Source: an uncultured Rhodopila sp. (GTDB lineage Bacteria; Pseudomonadota; Alphaproteobacteria; Acetobacterales; Acetobacteraceae). From it: 64,000 nt of DNA. The notes beneath the pieces were generated by a model. It ran no database searches and had not been told where the DNA came from. It saw only the letters and a program-made list of their open reading frames with translations. Position numbers and translations under genes: made by a program. The stretch lies in the NCBI GenBank assembly GCA_903932145.1, contig CAIZFE010000096.1, forward strand, positions 17,008 through 81,007. The letters are read 5' to 3'. Below are positions 17,660 to 26,129 of this stretch, piece after piece (within the stretch, counting starts at the first letter, position 1; the number at the start of each line of letters is the position of its first letter).

Positions 17660-18373
17660 ATGGTAATCAAACTGGAACCGCGGCGGCGGGAGAAACTGGG
17701 CGACCGGTTATACGGTCAGATTTTGGAACAGATTGTCTCCGGTGCGTTGCAGGAAGGCGACAAGCTGCCGTCCGAGCACCAGATTTGTCAGTTGTTCGAG
17801 GTATCCCGACCGACGGTGCGGGAGGCTTTGATGCGCCTGCACGCGGATGGTTTGGTCACAACGCGGCAGGGGTCCGGGACATTCGTGCAAAAGCGCCCGT
17901 CCGGCCACCTCACACGATTGGCGAATATCTCGGATATCGCCGGCATGTTGCGAAGCCTGGAAGTCCGCAGCGCGCTGGAAGGCCAGGCCGCGTCCCTGGC
18001 GGCGCAACGGCGCACAACCGAACAAATGGGGGTGATTGTGAAGGCGTTGGCGGCGCTAAAGGCGGCATTTGCGGGCAGCGATATCCCGGCGCGCGCGGAT
18101 TTCGCGTTCCACCGGGCGGTGGCGGATGCGAGTGGCAACCTGTTGTTCGCCGATCTGCTGGATATGCTGCACCAACCGATCGAACACGCGATGACCGTGG
18201 CGCTGGGCATCACCCGCAACGGCTCCAGCGATCGCGCCCGACGGGTGATCGAGGAGCACGAATCCATCTCCGAGGCGATTGAGCGTGGCGACGCCGAGGC
18301 AGCCGGCCTGTCCATGCGCTATCATCTGCACCGGGCGCGTCAGCGGGTGACTGACGGCCAGCGGGACGTGTAG
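17660..18373 (+). CDS. FadR/GntR family transcriptional regulator
   Basis: 237-residue GntR regulator. The N-terminal winged helix has GDKLPSEHQICQLFEVSRPT and VREALMRLHADGLVTTRQGSG; the rest is an FCD all-helical effector domain with the metal-binding Asp/His pattern in ADFAFHRAVADASGN and EEHESISEAIERGD. ATG 17660 follows AAGGA by nine bases; the longer frame from 17471 carries a Cys-rich leader that is not family-like. Probably controls the divergent DapA-like operon in response to a carboxylic acid. Confidence 0.88.
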   Translation: MVIKLEPRRREKLGDRLYGQILEQIVSGALQEGDKLPSEHQICQLFEVSRPTVREALMRLHADGLVTTRQGSGTFVQKRPSGHLTRLANISDIAGMLRSLEVRSALEGQAASLAAQRRTTEQMGVIVKALAALKAAFAGSDIPARADFAFHRAVADASGNLLFADLLDMLHQPIEHAMTVALGITRNGSSDRARRVIEEHESISEAIERGDAEAAGLSMRYHLHRARQRVTDGQRDV

Positions 18374-18382
18374 CGGACGAAA

Positions 18383-18432
18383 TTTGTCAGACAGCCGAGC
18401 GGCTCTCGCGGCAAATAAAAGTTGTATGACAA
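18383..18432. promoter_or_regulatory. two further operator-like words
   Basis: TGTCAGACA (18385-18393) repeats the core found at 17583-17591, and TTGTATGACAA (18422-18432) is a related near-palindrome. They lie between the stop of the GntR gene and the stop of the copper chaperone gene, an unusual place for an operator. Confidence 0.3.
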
Positions 18433-18473
18433 ATTTATCACTCAAGCGGGATAAAGCGCCTCCGGACGCGACC

Positions 18474-18986
18474 TCACTTCATGTGCATTTGGTCATGGTC
18501 GCCCATCGGGGCGTCCCGGTGCATGCCCCGAACCTGCACATCCACGGTGACCGCCCCGGCGTGAGCGAATGTCAGGGTTAACGGGAAACTCTGCCCGGCC
18601 GTCAAAGGCTGTTTCAGGCCCATCAGCATGATGTGGGTGCCGCCCGGGGCGAACGTCACCGTCTGCCCGGGCGGGATCAATACCGCCTGCACGGGGCGCA
18701 TTTTCATGACGCTGTTGTCGTTAATCGTCTCATGGACATCGGCCGTCGCCGCGACCGACGTGCTGACGCCGACCAGACTATCCGGCTGAGAACCGCCTGC
18801 CAGCGTCACATAGGCGGCGCCGTTGGTCGCGGCGCCCGGTGTCGCGCGGGCCCACGCCTCCTGGACAGTGACACCGGTATCGGCAGCCAAAACAACGCCT
18901 TCTGGCAAACCAGCGTGCAACGATGGGCCGGCCAAAAGAGCTGCGGCAGCGAAAGCGGTGATCAAAAGAGAACGGAAACAGGGCAT
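18474..18986 (-). CDS. PCu(A)C copper chaperone
   Basis: 170-residue periplasmic copper chaperone (DUF461/PCuAC). A signal peptide (LLITAFAAAALLAGPSLHA) is followed by VQEAWARATPGAATNGAAY. The Cu(I) site H(M)x10Mx21HxM is recognisable: His in VHETINDNSVMKMRPV with its Met, then GGTHIMLMGL. The C-terminus is rich in His and Met. It delivers copper to the CuA site of cytochrome oxidase. A small membrane protein ORF precedes it by seven bases and its ribosome-binding site overlaps that ORF's stop. Confidence 0.92.
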   Translation of the reverse strand: MPCFRSLLITAFAAAALLAGPSLHAGLPEGVVLAADTGVTVQEAWARATPGAATNGAAYVTLAGGSQPDSLVGVSTSVAATADVHETINDNSVMKMRPVQAVLIPPGQTVTFAPGGTHIMLMGLKQPLTAGQSFPLTLTFAHAGAVTVDVQVRGMHRDAPMGDHDQMHMK

Positions 18987-18993
18987 GCGAAGC

Positions 18994-19152
18994 CTACCTG
19001 AATGGAGTGTGATTTTGATCCGAATGCCGCATCGGCGCCTGCGGGCCGCCGGCCATTGCTTCGGGCGCTGCCGTCAGGATCAGCAACCCCAATACCGCCA
19101 ACGAGGCGACTATCAGGTCCGGCCGCCGTTTCAGTGGCACCGATCTGGTCAT
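18994..19152 (-). CDS. small single-span membrane protein upstream of copper chaperone
   Basis: 52-residue ORF, start ATG 19152. A basic N-terminus (MTRSVPLKRRPDL) leads into one hydrophobic segment (IVASLAVLGLLILTAA) and a His/Met-containing tail (MAGGPQAPMRHSDQNHTPFR). The stop TAG lies inside the AGGTAGG that serves the copper chaperone, suggesting coupling. No family is recognised. A role in copper handling is only suggested by position and His/Met content. Confidence 0.4.
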   Translation of the reverse strand: MTRSVPLKRRPDLIVASLAVLGLLILTAAPEAMAGGPQAPMRHSDQNHTPFR

Positions 19153-19380
19153 GCCGCCGCTTGAAGCACCACGGCCAGGATAAGACAAGGACCGAAACCG
19201 CCTGCGCGCCGGTCTTGGCAACATCGCCGCGGAGTGCCAGAAAGGCACCGACCCGTCATGTGCAACGGGATACAGCGATCGGTTCGCCGGTTGAAGGGGT
19301 GCGGCGTTGGTGCCATGTGTCGCGCCTACCGGCCCGGTTCGGAAAGGACGGGGCAGTTGGTTAAAGAAGGAACAGGAAAC

Positions 19381-20814
19381 ATGTATTCGGACGTTTCGCT
19401 TTTCATCGATGGCACCTGGGGTGCCGCCGCTGGCGGCCGCACCATCGACGTCGTCAACCCCGCCACCGGGGACAAGATCGGCACCGTGCCGCATGCGTCG
19501 ATCTCCGACCTCGACCGCGCGCTGGAAGCCGCCGACAAGGGCTTCAAGACATGGCGTAAAATCTCCGCCTATGATCGCTCCAAGATCATGCGTAAGGCCG
19601 CCGACCTGCTGCGGGAACGCGCCGGCCACGTCGCCCAGTTGCTGACCATGGAGCAGGGCAAGCCGCTCGCCGAAGCCAAGGGCGAAGTGCTCGCCGGTGC
19701 GGACGTGATCGACTGGTTCGCCGAGGAAGCCCGCCGCGCCTATGGCCGCGTCATTCCGGCCCGCGCCCCGGGTGTGTATCAGTTGGTGATCAAGGAGCCG
19801 GTCGGCCCGGTCGCCGCCTTCACCCCGTGGAATTTCCCGATCAACCAGGTGGTCCGGAAACTGTCGGCCGCGTTGGCGGCTGGCTGCTCGATCATCGTGA
19901 AGGCTCCGGAAGAGACCCCGGCGTCCCCTGCCGAACTGATCCGCGCGTTCGCCGATGCGGGTGTGCCGGCCGGGACGATCAATCTGGTCTATGGCGTGCC
20001 GTCCGAAATTTCGGAATACCTGATCCCGCATCCGGTCATTCGCAAAATGTCGTTCACCGGTTCGACCGTGATCGGCAAGCAATTGGCCGCCATCGCCGGG
20101 GCGCACATGAAGCGCGTGACGATGGAACTGGGCGGTCACGCACCGGCCATCGTGTTCGACGATGCGGATGTCGATATGGCGAGCCGGATGCTCGCCGGAG
20201 CGAAATTCCGTAACGCCGGCCAGGTCTGCGTGTCCCCGACCCGCATGCTGGTGCAGGAAAAGGTTTACGAGCAGTTCGTCGAGGGCTTCGTTGCCCACAC
20301 GAAGAAGCTGAAGGTCGGCGACGGCATGGACTCCAGCAGCACCATGGGGCCTCTGGCGAACGCCCGCCGCATCGCCGCGATGGAAGCCTTCATCGGCGAC
20401 GCGTCGCAGAAGGGCGCCACCATCCGCACCGGCGGCAACCGTATCGGCAACAAGGGCAATTTCTTCGAGGCGACGGTCCTGACCGACGTGCCGATGAACG
20501 CCCGCGTGATGCAGGAAGAGCCGTTCGGCCCGCTGGCGCTGATCGCTCCGTTCGGTAGCTTCGACGATGTGGTGACCGAGGCGAACCGCCTGCCGTTCGG
20601 CCTGGCGTCCTACGCCTTCACCCGTTCGGCAAAGACGGCGAATGCCATCGGCTCGCAGGTGGAAGCCGGCATGATGACGATTAACCACATGGGCCTGGCT
20701 CTGCCGGAAGTGCCGTTCGGCGGCGTGAAGGATTCGGGATATGGGTCCGAAGGTGGATCGGAGGCGATCGAGGCTTACCTGAACACCAAGTTCATTACCC
20801 AGGCCGGCCTGTAA
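19381..20814 (+). CDS. NAD(P)-dependent aldehyde dehydrogenase (succinate-semialdehyde dehydrogenase type)
   Basis: 477-residue ALDH superfamily enzyme. Cofactor region [13 protein letters not shown], general base Glu in MELGGHAP, nucleophile Cys in [11 protein letters not shown], and the C-terminal [17 protein letters not shown] are all intact. Best fit is the succinate-semialdehyde / 2-oxoglutarate-semialdehyde dehydrogenase group. The start is the ATG at 19381 behind AAGGAACAGGAAAC; the frame is open upstream to 19234 without family sequence. It could finish a sugar-acid pathway begun by the DapA-like operon at 14-17 kb (inference). Confidence 0.92.
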   Translation: MYSDVSLFIDGTWGAAAGGRTIDVVNPATGDKIGTVPHASISDLDRALEAADKGFKTWRKISAYDRSKIMRKAADLLRERAGHVAQLLTMEQGKPLAEAKGEVLAGADVIDWFAEEARRAYGRVIPARAPGVYQLVIKEPVGPVAAFTPWNFPINQVVRKLSAALAAGCSIIVKAPEETPASPAELIRAFADAGVPAGTINLVYGVPSEISEYLIPHPVIRKMSFTGSTVIGKQLAAIAGAHMKRVTMELGGHAPAIVFDDADVDMASRMLAGAKFRNAGQVCVSPTRMLVQEKVYEQFVEGFVAHTKKLKVGDGMDSSSTMGPLANARRIAAMEAFIGDASQKGATIRTGGNRIGNKGNFFEATVLTDVPMNARVMQEEPFGPLALIAPFGSFDDVVTEANRLPFGLASYAFTRSAKTANAIGSQVEAGMMTINHMGLALPEVPFGGVKDSGYGSEGGSEAIEAYLNTKFITQAGL

Positions 20815-20843
20815 CACCGGCCCGAGACATTCAGGGGTTCTTT

Positions 20844-20875
20844 CCGTCATGGTCCGGCGCCGCCAGCCATGACGG
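20844..20875. repeat. REP-like palindromic element
   Basis: Arms CCGTCATGG (20844-20852) and CCATGACGG (20867-20875). The same arms are used by elements at 29.6, 40.9 and, degenerately, 31.8, 41.6 and 55.4 kb. Confidence 0.6.
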
Positions 20876-21111
20876 GAAGACCGCTGAAGTCTAACATTCG
20901 GCTCCCTGCTTCGATGACACAGGGCCTGTCATCCCTCCGAAGTCCACACCGTATATTGACTGATCGACGGTCTATGACCTCGCGTCTGCGCTGGGTTTCG
21001 TGGTCAGAACCAGCGTCACCAGACGCGTTCGACTTGCATTTTTCTGGCACTGACCAGGAAATCGAGAGGCTGCGTCAGTACCTCGTTAACCAACTTGCCG
21101 CTAAAACGGAA

Positions 21112-21137
21112 ACGGCGGCCGAATTATCGGCCGCCGT
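21112..21137. other. perfect hairpin before small ORF
   Basis: ACGGCGGCCGA (21112-21122) and TCGGCCGCCGT (21127-21137) form an uninterrupted 11-bp stem with an ATTA loop, six bases before the AAGGAG that serves the 27-codon ORF. It could be an upstream transcript end or a structure controlling that ORF. The surrounding interval 20815-21431 contains no other convincing gene. Confidence 0.5.
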
Positions 21138-21154
21138 TCACCAAGGAGAAACCG

Positions 21155-21238
21155 ATGGGGCAAATCCATCATTGTTCCCTGCGGCGAATCATCGTGATCT
21201 TGACCATCAAAGTCAAGATCATTCTGAGACGCCGTTAG
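21155..21238 (+). CDS. 27-residue basic hydrophobic peptide ORF (candidate)
   Basis: ATG 21155 follows an ideal AAGGAG with seven bases spacing. The peptide MGQIHHCSLRRIIVILTIKV ends KIILRRR, with a short hydrophobic core between Arg-rich ends. It sits between two stable hairpins (21112-21137 and 21242-21269) in an otherwise empty 600-base interval. It might be a leader peptide, a small membrane-active peptide or a coincidence; no family recognised. Confidence 0.35.
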   Translation: MGQIHHCSLRRIIVILTIKVKIILRRR

Positions 21239-21241
21239 GGA

Positions 21242-21269
21242 GAGGGCCAGTCCTTCGGGGCTGGCCTAC
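21242..21269 (+). terminator. UUCG-capped hairpin
   Basis: GGCCAGTCC (21245-21253) and GGGCTGGCC (21258-21266) pair over nine positions (one G-U) with a UUCG tetraloop, a very stable RNA fold placed six bases after the small ORF stop. There is no T-run. Confidence 0.45.
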
Positions 21270-21431
21270 TCCTGGCGCGATGACTTGAACACGATAGTAT
21301 TCATCTCGATCAAGACTATCGACGATTGGCACTCTTTATGTCGCACCACACGTTCCCCGAATCAACGCGACAGGACGCGATGTGACGACCCGGCGCCATG
21401 ACAGCGCGCCTCGGCCTCGCCATGCACGCTT

Positions 21432-22043
21432 TCAAGCCTGGATGGAAACCCGTTCCGCCGACTGCGCGCCGACCATCTGAAGGGCGATATGGGCCAGCTT
21501 CGACCCGACTTCCTCAATCGTCAGCCGCCCGTCGGGCTGGTACCAGGTGTAGGCCCAACTGACCATGCCGCCGATCGCCAGGGCCGCCACGCGCACGTCC
21601 GCGACCGTGAATTCTCCGGCTTCGGCACCTTGCTCTAACAATTCGCTCAACACCCGGTCAAACCGTTTGCGCAGGGCGTTGATCTCGGCGAGGCCGGCTT
21701 CGGACAGGTTCTTTTCCTCACGGAAGAACACCGCGATGTTACCCTGCCGCTGCAATACGACCTTGCTGAAATCGACCACTCCCCGAAACAGCCGCTCCGG
21801 CGCGGTGCCGGGTTGTTGCGCCGCAGTGGCAATCGCCTCCAGCGACATCTCGATCGTCGGCCGGCAGATCGCTTCCAGCAATTCCACCTTGCTGCGAAAA
21901 TGCGTGTAGATGAACGGCTTCGTCACCCCCAGCTTGCCGGCGATATCGTCCAAGGTCGTGCCGCTGAACCCGCGCTCGTAAAACAGCTTGACCGCTTCTT
22001 CCAGAATGCGCTCGCGCTTGTAGGCGGATATTTCCTCACGCAT
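21432..22043 (-). CDS. TetR/AcrR family transcriptional regulator
   Basis: 203-residue TetR regulator. Helix-turn-helix GFSGTTLDDIAGKLGVTKPF with YTHFRSKVELLEA follows the first helix ILEEAVKLFYERG. The ligand domain (FREEKNLSEAGLAEINALRK, IGGMVSWAYTWYQPDG) resembles KstR2/FadR-like acyl-CoA-responsive regulators, which fits the neighbouring accA only loosely. ATG 22043 is used; a TTG at 22055, with AAGG upstream, is an alternative adding four residues. Confidence 0.87.
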   Translation of the reverse strand: MREEISAYKRERILEEAVKLFYERGFSGTTLDDIAGKLGVTKPFIYTHFRSKVELLEAICRPTIEMSLEAIATAAQQPGTAPERLFRGVVDFSKVVLQRQGNIAVFFREEKNLSEAGLAEINALRKRFDRVLSELLEQGAEAGEFTVADVRVAALAIGGMVSWAYTWYQPDGRLTIEEVGSKLAHIALQMVGAQSAERVSIQA

Positions 22044-22127
22044 GATTTTTACCAATGAGCCTTGTTTACCGGGCAGCCCCGGCGATAGCTAAGCAGGGTT
22101 TCAGTGTGAGAGCCATACGCCCTAAGG

Positions 22128-23084
22128 CTAGCCGATCGTTTCCCGGCCCATCGCGAGAAATTTTTCCCGCCGCCGCTGCCGCAACGTTGCCGCATCGGTA
22201 CCATTGAGATTGGACAGCGCCTCCTGAATGGCCAGCCCCACCGCATACAGGGTCGCGGTCTTGTCCCGCTGAGCCCCGCCCAACGGCTCCGGCACGATCT
22301 GGTCAATCAACTTGAGCCGCAACAGATCCTCCGCCGTCAGGCGTAGCGCCTCAGCGGCCACCGACGCTTGCGTGGCATCACGCCAAAGAATCGACGCGCA
22401 GCCTTCCGGGGAGATCACCGAATACACCGCATGCTCCAGCATCAATACGATGTCGCCGGCCGCCAGCGCGATGGCGCCACCCGATCCGCCTTCGCCGATG
22501 ATCGTCGCGATCACCGGCACCGGCGCTTCCAGGCAGGCCTCGATCGAGCGGGCGATCGCCTCAGCCTGACCGCGGGCTTCGGCTTCGATGCCCGGGAACG
22601 CGCCGGCGGTGTCGATAAACGTCAGGATCGGCAATTTGAAGCGGCCGGCGAGTTCGATCAGGCGGCGTGCCTTGCGATAGCCCTCGGGACGCGCCATGCC
22701 GAAATTGTGCTTCACGCGCGATTCAGTGTCCGTGCCCTTTTCCGTGCCCAGCACCATGACCGGACGTCCGCGAAAACGGCCCATGCCACCCAGCACCGCC
22801 GCGTCGTCGGCAAACGCGCGGTCACCGGCCAACGGGGTGAAGTCGGTGATCAGCTTCTCGATATAATCCTTGGCCTTGGGCCGGTCAGGATGGCGGGCGA
22901 CCTGGGTTTTCTGCCAGGGCGTCAGGCGGCTGTAGGTCGTACGCAATTGCCTGTCGGCGACCGAGATCAGACGCACGACCTCATCGGCAATGTTGATGCC
23001 GTCGGGCTCCGACATTCGCCGGAGCTCCTCAATCTTGCCTTCCAGCTCAGCGATGGGTTTTTCGAAGTCGAGAAAATGGCGCAT
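22128..23084 (-). CDS. accA: acetyl-CoA carboxylase carboxyltransferase subunit alpha
   Basis: 318-residue alpha subunit of the carboxyltransferase that moves CO2 from biotin to acetyl-CoA in the first step of fatty acid synthesis. The N-terminal LDFEKPIAELEGKIEELRRM coiled segment is typical, as are GRPVMVLGTEKGTDTESR, NFGMARPEGYRKARRLIELA, DTAGAFPGIEAEARGQAEAI, GEGGSGGAIALAAGD and SPEGCASILWRD. Length and termini match alphaproteobacterial AccA. Single gene, divergent from mntH. Confidence 0.97.
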   Translation of the reverse strand: MRHFLDFEKPIAELEGKIEELRRMSEPDGINIADEVVRLISVADRQLRTTYSRLTPWQKTQVARHPDRPKAKDYIEKLITDFTPLAGDRAFADDAAVLGGMGRFRGRPVMVLGTEKGTDTESRVKHNFGMARPEGYRKARRLIELAGRFKLPILTFIDTAGAFPGIEAEARGQAEAIARSIEACLEAPVPVIATIIGEGGSGGAIALAAGDIVLMLEHAVYSVISPEGCASILWRDATQASVAAEALRLTAEDLLRLKLIDQIVPEPLGGAQRDKTATLYAVGLAIQEALSNLNGTDAATLRQRRREKFLAMGRETIG

Positions 23085-23189
23085 GGGGCCGGGGCTTTAG
23101 CACACTTCTCAGTTAGGGGAAGCCATGTACCCAACGAAGACGTATTCCCCCGGAGCAACACCGGCAGGACACGCGGTCACCAATGGGGC

Positions 23190-23217
23190 TTGACATAGAG
23201 ATAACGGTGCCAAAATG
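23190..23217 (+). promoter_or_regulatory. mntH promoter candidate
   Basis: TTGACA at 23190-23195 and AAAATG at 23212-23217 with 16-base spacing. The MntR box starts 11 bases downstream, over or just after the expected transcription start, a good place for repression. Confidence 0.5.
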
Positions 23218-23227
23218 CTCGACTCGG

Positions 23228-23247
23228 AATGTAGCCTCGGCTACATT
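23228..23247. promoter_or_regulatory. MntR box upstream of mntH
   Basis: Perfect 9-bp inverted repeat AATGTAGCC / GGCTACATT with a TC spacer. It matches the layout of the E. coli MntR site (AACATAGC...GCTATGTT). The next genes encode an NRAMP Mn transporter and a DtxR/MntR regulator. Confidence 0.8.
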
Positions 23248-23306
23248 GTATGGCGAAGGGCGTAATGTATGGCCGAAGCTTCATATTTGCCGATTGCACA
23301 CCGACG

Positions 23307-24593
23307 ATGAGCCAAACGGCGATCCGTCGGAACCTCTCCGATCGAACCGCGCTCGCGGCCCAAACCGCGTTGACCGGCCGGCGCCGCGGTGTGGGCAGGT
23401 TCCTCCCCTTCGTCGGACCCGCGGTCGTTGCGTCGATCGCCTACATGGACCCCGGCAATTTCGCGACCAACATCCAGGCAGGCGCTCGGCATGGTTACAT
23501 GCTGTTGTGGGTCGTGGTGCTGGCCAATGTCATCGCCATGTTGTTCCAGGCGCTCTCGGCCAGACTGGGCATCGTCACCGGTCACTCGCTGGCAACGCTG
23601 TGCCGCATCCATTTCCCCCGCCCGCTGGTCATCGCGATGTGGGTCGCGAGCGAGGTGGCGGCGATGGCAACCGATCTGGCCGAGTCCATAGGCGCAGCCA
23701 TCGGCATCAGTGTCCTGTTCGGGTTGCCCCTGCTGGCCGGACTGCTGATCACCTTTGCCATCACCTGGGGCTTATTGAGCTTTCAGTCGCGAGGCTTCCG
23801 GCCGATCGAACTGATCATTACCGCCTTCGTCGGCATCATCAGCGTTGCCTATCTGGTCGAGTTGTTTATCGCCCCGCCCGATTGGGGTCAGTTTCTGTTC
23901 CACTCCGTCGTGCCACAGCTTGCCGGGCCGGACAGTGTGACCCTGGCGGTTGGCATCGTTGGCGCCACGGTGATGCCACACGCCATCTATCTGCACTCCG
24001 CCATGATGATCGATCGGGTCAAGGCGCGGTCCGATCAGGAACGGCGGCGGCTGCTGAGCTATTCGAACACTGAGGTGCTGCTGGCCCTGACTCTGGCCGG
24101 TCTCGTCAACATGGCGATGGTGGCCATGGCGGCGACCATGTTCCACCAGGGTCACTCGGACGTGGGCGAGATCGAGACAGCCTATCACACGCTGCTGCCA
24201 CTGATGGGCGTTGTCGCGGCGGGTGCATTCATGACCTCCTTGCTCGCGTCCGGGCTATCGAGTTCGGTTGTGGGAACGATGGCGGGACAGGTCATCATGC
24301 AGGATTTCGTCGGATTCAATATCCCGATGTGGGTTCGCCGAGCGGTGACGATGGTGCCGGCGGTGGTCGTGGTGGCGATGGGGGTACAACCGACGGACGC
24401 GTTGGTGATGAGCCAGGTGGTGCTCAGTTTGGTGCTGCCGGTACCAATGATCGCACTGTTCGTGCTGGTGCGCCGGCCCGGCGTGATGGCGGGGTTTGCC
24501 ATCGGACGTGGCTTGCAGGCGCTGGCAGCGGTAGCGACTCTGATCGTGCTGGCGCTGAATGCAATCCTTCTGTTGCAAAGTTTTGGAAATTAG
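23307..24593 (+). CDS. mntH: NRAMP-family Mn2+/divalent metal transporter
   Basis: 428-residue proton-coupled metal importer with 11 predicted helices. Metal-site motifs are YMDPGNFATN in helix 1 and GATVMPHAIYLHS in helix 6, both complete. MSQTAIRRNL at 23307 is chosen as the start; ATGs at 23250 and 23265 are in frame but sit only a few bases from the MntR box, giving almost no leader. The regulator mntR follows 24 bases later, so uptake and control are one unit. Confidence 0.92.
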   Translation: MSQTAIRRNLSDRTALAAQTALTGRRRGVGRFLPFVGPAVVASIAYMDPGNFATNIQAGARHGYMLLWVVVLANVIAMLFQALSARLGIVTGHSLATLCRIHFPRPLVIAMWVASEVAAMATDLAESIGAAIGISVLFGLPLLAGLLITFAITWGLLSFQSRGFRPIELIITAFVGIISVAYLVELFIAPPDWGQFLFHSVVPQLAGPDSVTLAVGIVGATVMPHAIYLHSAMMIDRVKARSDQERRRLLSYSNTEVLLALTLAGLVNMAMVAMAATMFHQGHSDVGEIETAYHTLLPLMGVVAAGAFMTSLLASGLSSSVVGTMAGQVIMQDFVGFNIPMWVRRAVTMVPAVVVVAMGVQPTDALVMSQVVLSLVLPVPMIALFVLVRRPGVMAGFAIGRGLQALAAVATLIVLALNAILLLQSFGN

Positions 24594-24617
24594 GCTGACC
24601 GTAGGGCGATTAACCGA

Positions 24618-25079
24618 GTGATGTCAGACCTGATGGTGACGACCCCAATTCATTCGGCTTCGGTGCTGCCGGAGGAGCCGACGCAGGCCAGCCGGTTTGG
24701 CAAGGCGCGTTCGGCGCAGTCCGGCGCCCTGCTGGAGGATTACGTTGAGCTGATCTCCGACCTCATGACCAGCGGTGGTGAGGCTCGGCCGACCGACATC
24801 GCCCGGCGCCTGGGCGTGGCGCACGCGACCGCGATCAAGACAATCGGACGCCTGAAGCGCGAGGGACTGGCGGTGGCCAAGCCCTACCGCGGTGTGTTCC
24901 TGACCGAGGCCGGAGAGAGTCTGGCCGCTCGGGTGCGCGCGCGGCACCGCGTGGTGGTCGATCTGCTGCTGGCGGTGGGTGTGCCGTTCGAGGCGGCGGA
25001 ATCGGACGCCGAGGGCATGGAGCACCATGTCTCGGACGCAACGCTGGCGGCGTTTGCCCGGTTTTTGGCACGGGACTGA
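24618..25079 (+). CDS. mntR: manganese-responsive regulator MntR (DtxR family)
   Basis: 153-residue DtxR-family metalloregulator. Winged helix with RPTDIARRLGVAHATAIKTI then GRLKREGLAVAKPYRG and VFLTEAGESLAARVRARHRV; dimerisation/metal domain with ESDAEGMEHHVSDATLAAF carrying the Glu and His metal ligands. No SH3 domain, as in MntR. GTG at 24618 is directly followed by an ATG, so either may start. It is expected to bind the box at 23228-23247 and repress mntH when Mn2+ is high. Confidence 0.92.
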   Translation: MMSDLMVTTPIHSASVLPEEPTQASRFGKARSAQSGALLEDYVELISDLMTSGGEARPTDIARRLGVAHATAIKTIGRLKREGLAVAKPYRGVFLTEAGESLAARVRARHRVVVDLLLAVGVPFEAAESDAEGMEHHVSDATLAAFARFLARD

Positions 25080-25114
25080 AGCGGCGATATCGGTTGCCAT
25101 TTCACCCGCGTGCG

Positions 25115-25698
25115 TCATCCGGGACCGTGCCTGATGGCAGCGGATGCTCGATGCGTTGGTTCCATCTCGTGGCTTCGGACATCATAGATGAAATTGTAAG
25201 CCAACGGCTTTGGGTGCACCTTCCCTGTAGCGCTGGAAACCAGGAAGGCAATACGACTGTCATCCAACCATGCCGAACAGGTCACGGACGCATGCGCGTT
25301 TGCAGCGGTTCGCGGCGACGTCACAACCGCGGTGCTGAGGATCGACAGAAGCGTGGGTTTGCCGGCATCGACGAGAAAGCAATCCGCATTGGGGGGCCGG
25401 CCGGCTCCGTTGCGATGAACATCTGGCTGTCCTGATGCCAGACTACGGTCACCCCATGCTGAAACGCCTGGACGTTAACCGGCGAACCACCATCGCGCCG
25501 AAGCACGAGGATAGATCCGACCCGCTTGCCGTGAACCGAACCGGCCGGTTGCGACGATAACGACATCGTCCCATCCGGCGACCGGAATTCTTTCGCCCGC
25601 GCTTGCCCGGCGCCGTGGTGTTTCCCGGCTGCCTCACCCGCCCAAACCGGCGATGCACCGAAAACCGCCAGCGCGGTCACGGCGAAGACAAGACGCAT
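25115..25698 (-). pseudogene. secreted protein of unknown function, frameshifted at a C6 run
   Basis: The 5' part (25698 down) has a signal peptide (MRLVFAVTALAVFGASPVWA) and a beta-rich sequence with SILVLRRDGGSPVNV and MFIATEPAGP. At the six-C run (25391-25396 on the + strand) the phase changes. The other frame continues smoothly NADCFLVDAGKPTLLSILST, then CSAWLDDSRIAFLVSS, which resembles a TolB-like repeat (WLPDSRxIAF), to a stop at 25115. The original frame ends early at 25321. Either a true inactivating slip or a base-call error in the homopolymer. Confidence 0.65.
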
Positions 25699-25709
25699 TT
25701 GGGCGCCGG

Positions 25710-26096
25710 TCAAACGAGTTGCAGGAAGATCAGCAGCAATCCGACCACCGATACGCCCCACACGGCGGTGCGAACCCAGGCAATACCGATCAGGTAAACC
25801 GGCACGTAAACCACCCGCGCCCAAAAGAACACCTCCGCCCCCAGCGCGGTCACGGCGTTTGTTTTGCCTGCGATTTGGGCCACCAGCACCAGAGCCACGA
25901 ACAGCACCAGATTTTCCAGCATATTGCGATGGGCCCGCTGAGCGCGGCCGGCCCAGCCTTCGAGTGGGGGCACACTCTCGCGGTTTCCCGCAAGGGCAGG
26001 CAATCCAACCTGAAGATTGGCGCCGGCCGCACTGATGACCACCTGGACAAACGTCAGGGCAACCGCCCAAACCAGCAACGTCATTTCTACCGACAT
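25710..26096 (-). CDS. MAPEG family membrane protein
   Basis: 128-residue, four-helix integral membrane protein of the MAPEG family (microsomal glutathione transferase relatives). Typical features: GWAGRAQRAHRNMLENLVLFV with the conserved Arg-Ala-x-x-Asn loop, and ARVVYVPVYLIGIAWVRT. The start at 26096 is preceded by AAAGGAAAAAAT; the longer frame has no family sequence. It lies 11 bases upstream of the frameshifted secreted protein. Confidence 0.87.
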   Translation of the reverse strand: MSVEMTLLVWAVALTFVQVVISAAGANLQVGLPALAGNRESVPPLEGWAGRAQRAHRNMLENLVLFVALVLVAQIAGKTNAVTALGAEVFFWARVVYVPVYLIGIAWVRTAVWGVSVVGLLLIFLQLV

Positions 26097-26129
26097 ATTT
26101 TTTCCTTTTGTTTGTCGTTGCAGTCCACC

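Noticed and set aside
19160..20850. Most of a 618-codon open frame opposite the aldehyde dehydrogenase
   Set aside because: Shadow; only its last 52 codons (18994-19152), beyond the dehydrogenase gene, look like a real small ORF.
20869..21288. 139-codon + strand ORF
   Set aside because: Contains the perfect hairpin and the REP-like arm, no domain and an atypical composition; the 27-codon ORF in another frame has the better start signal.
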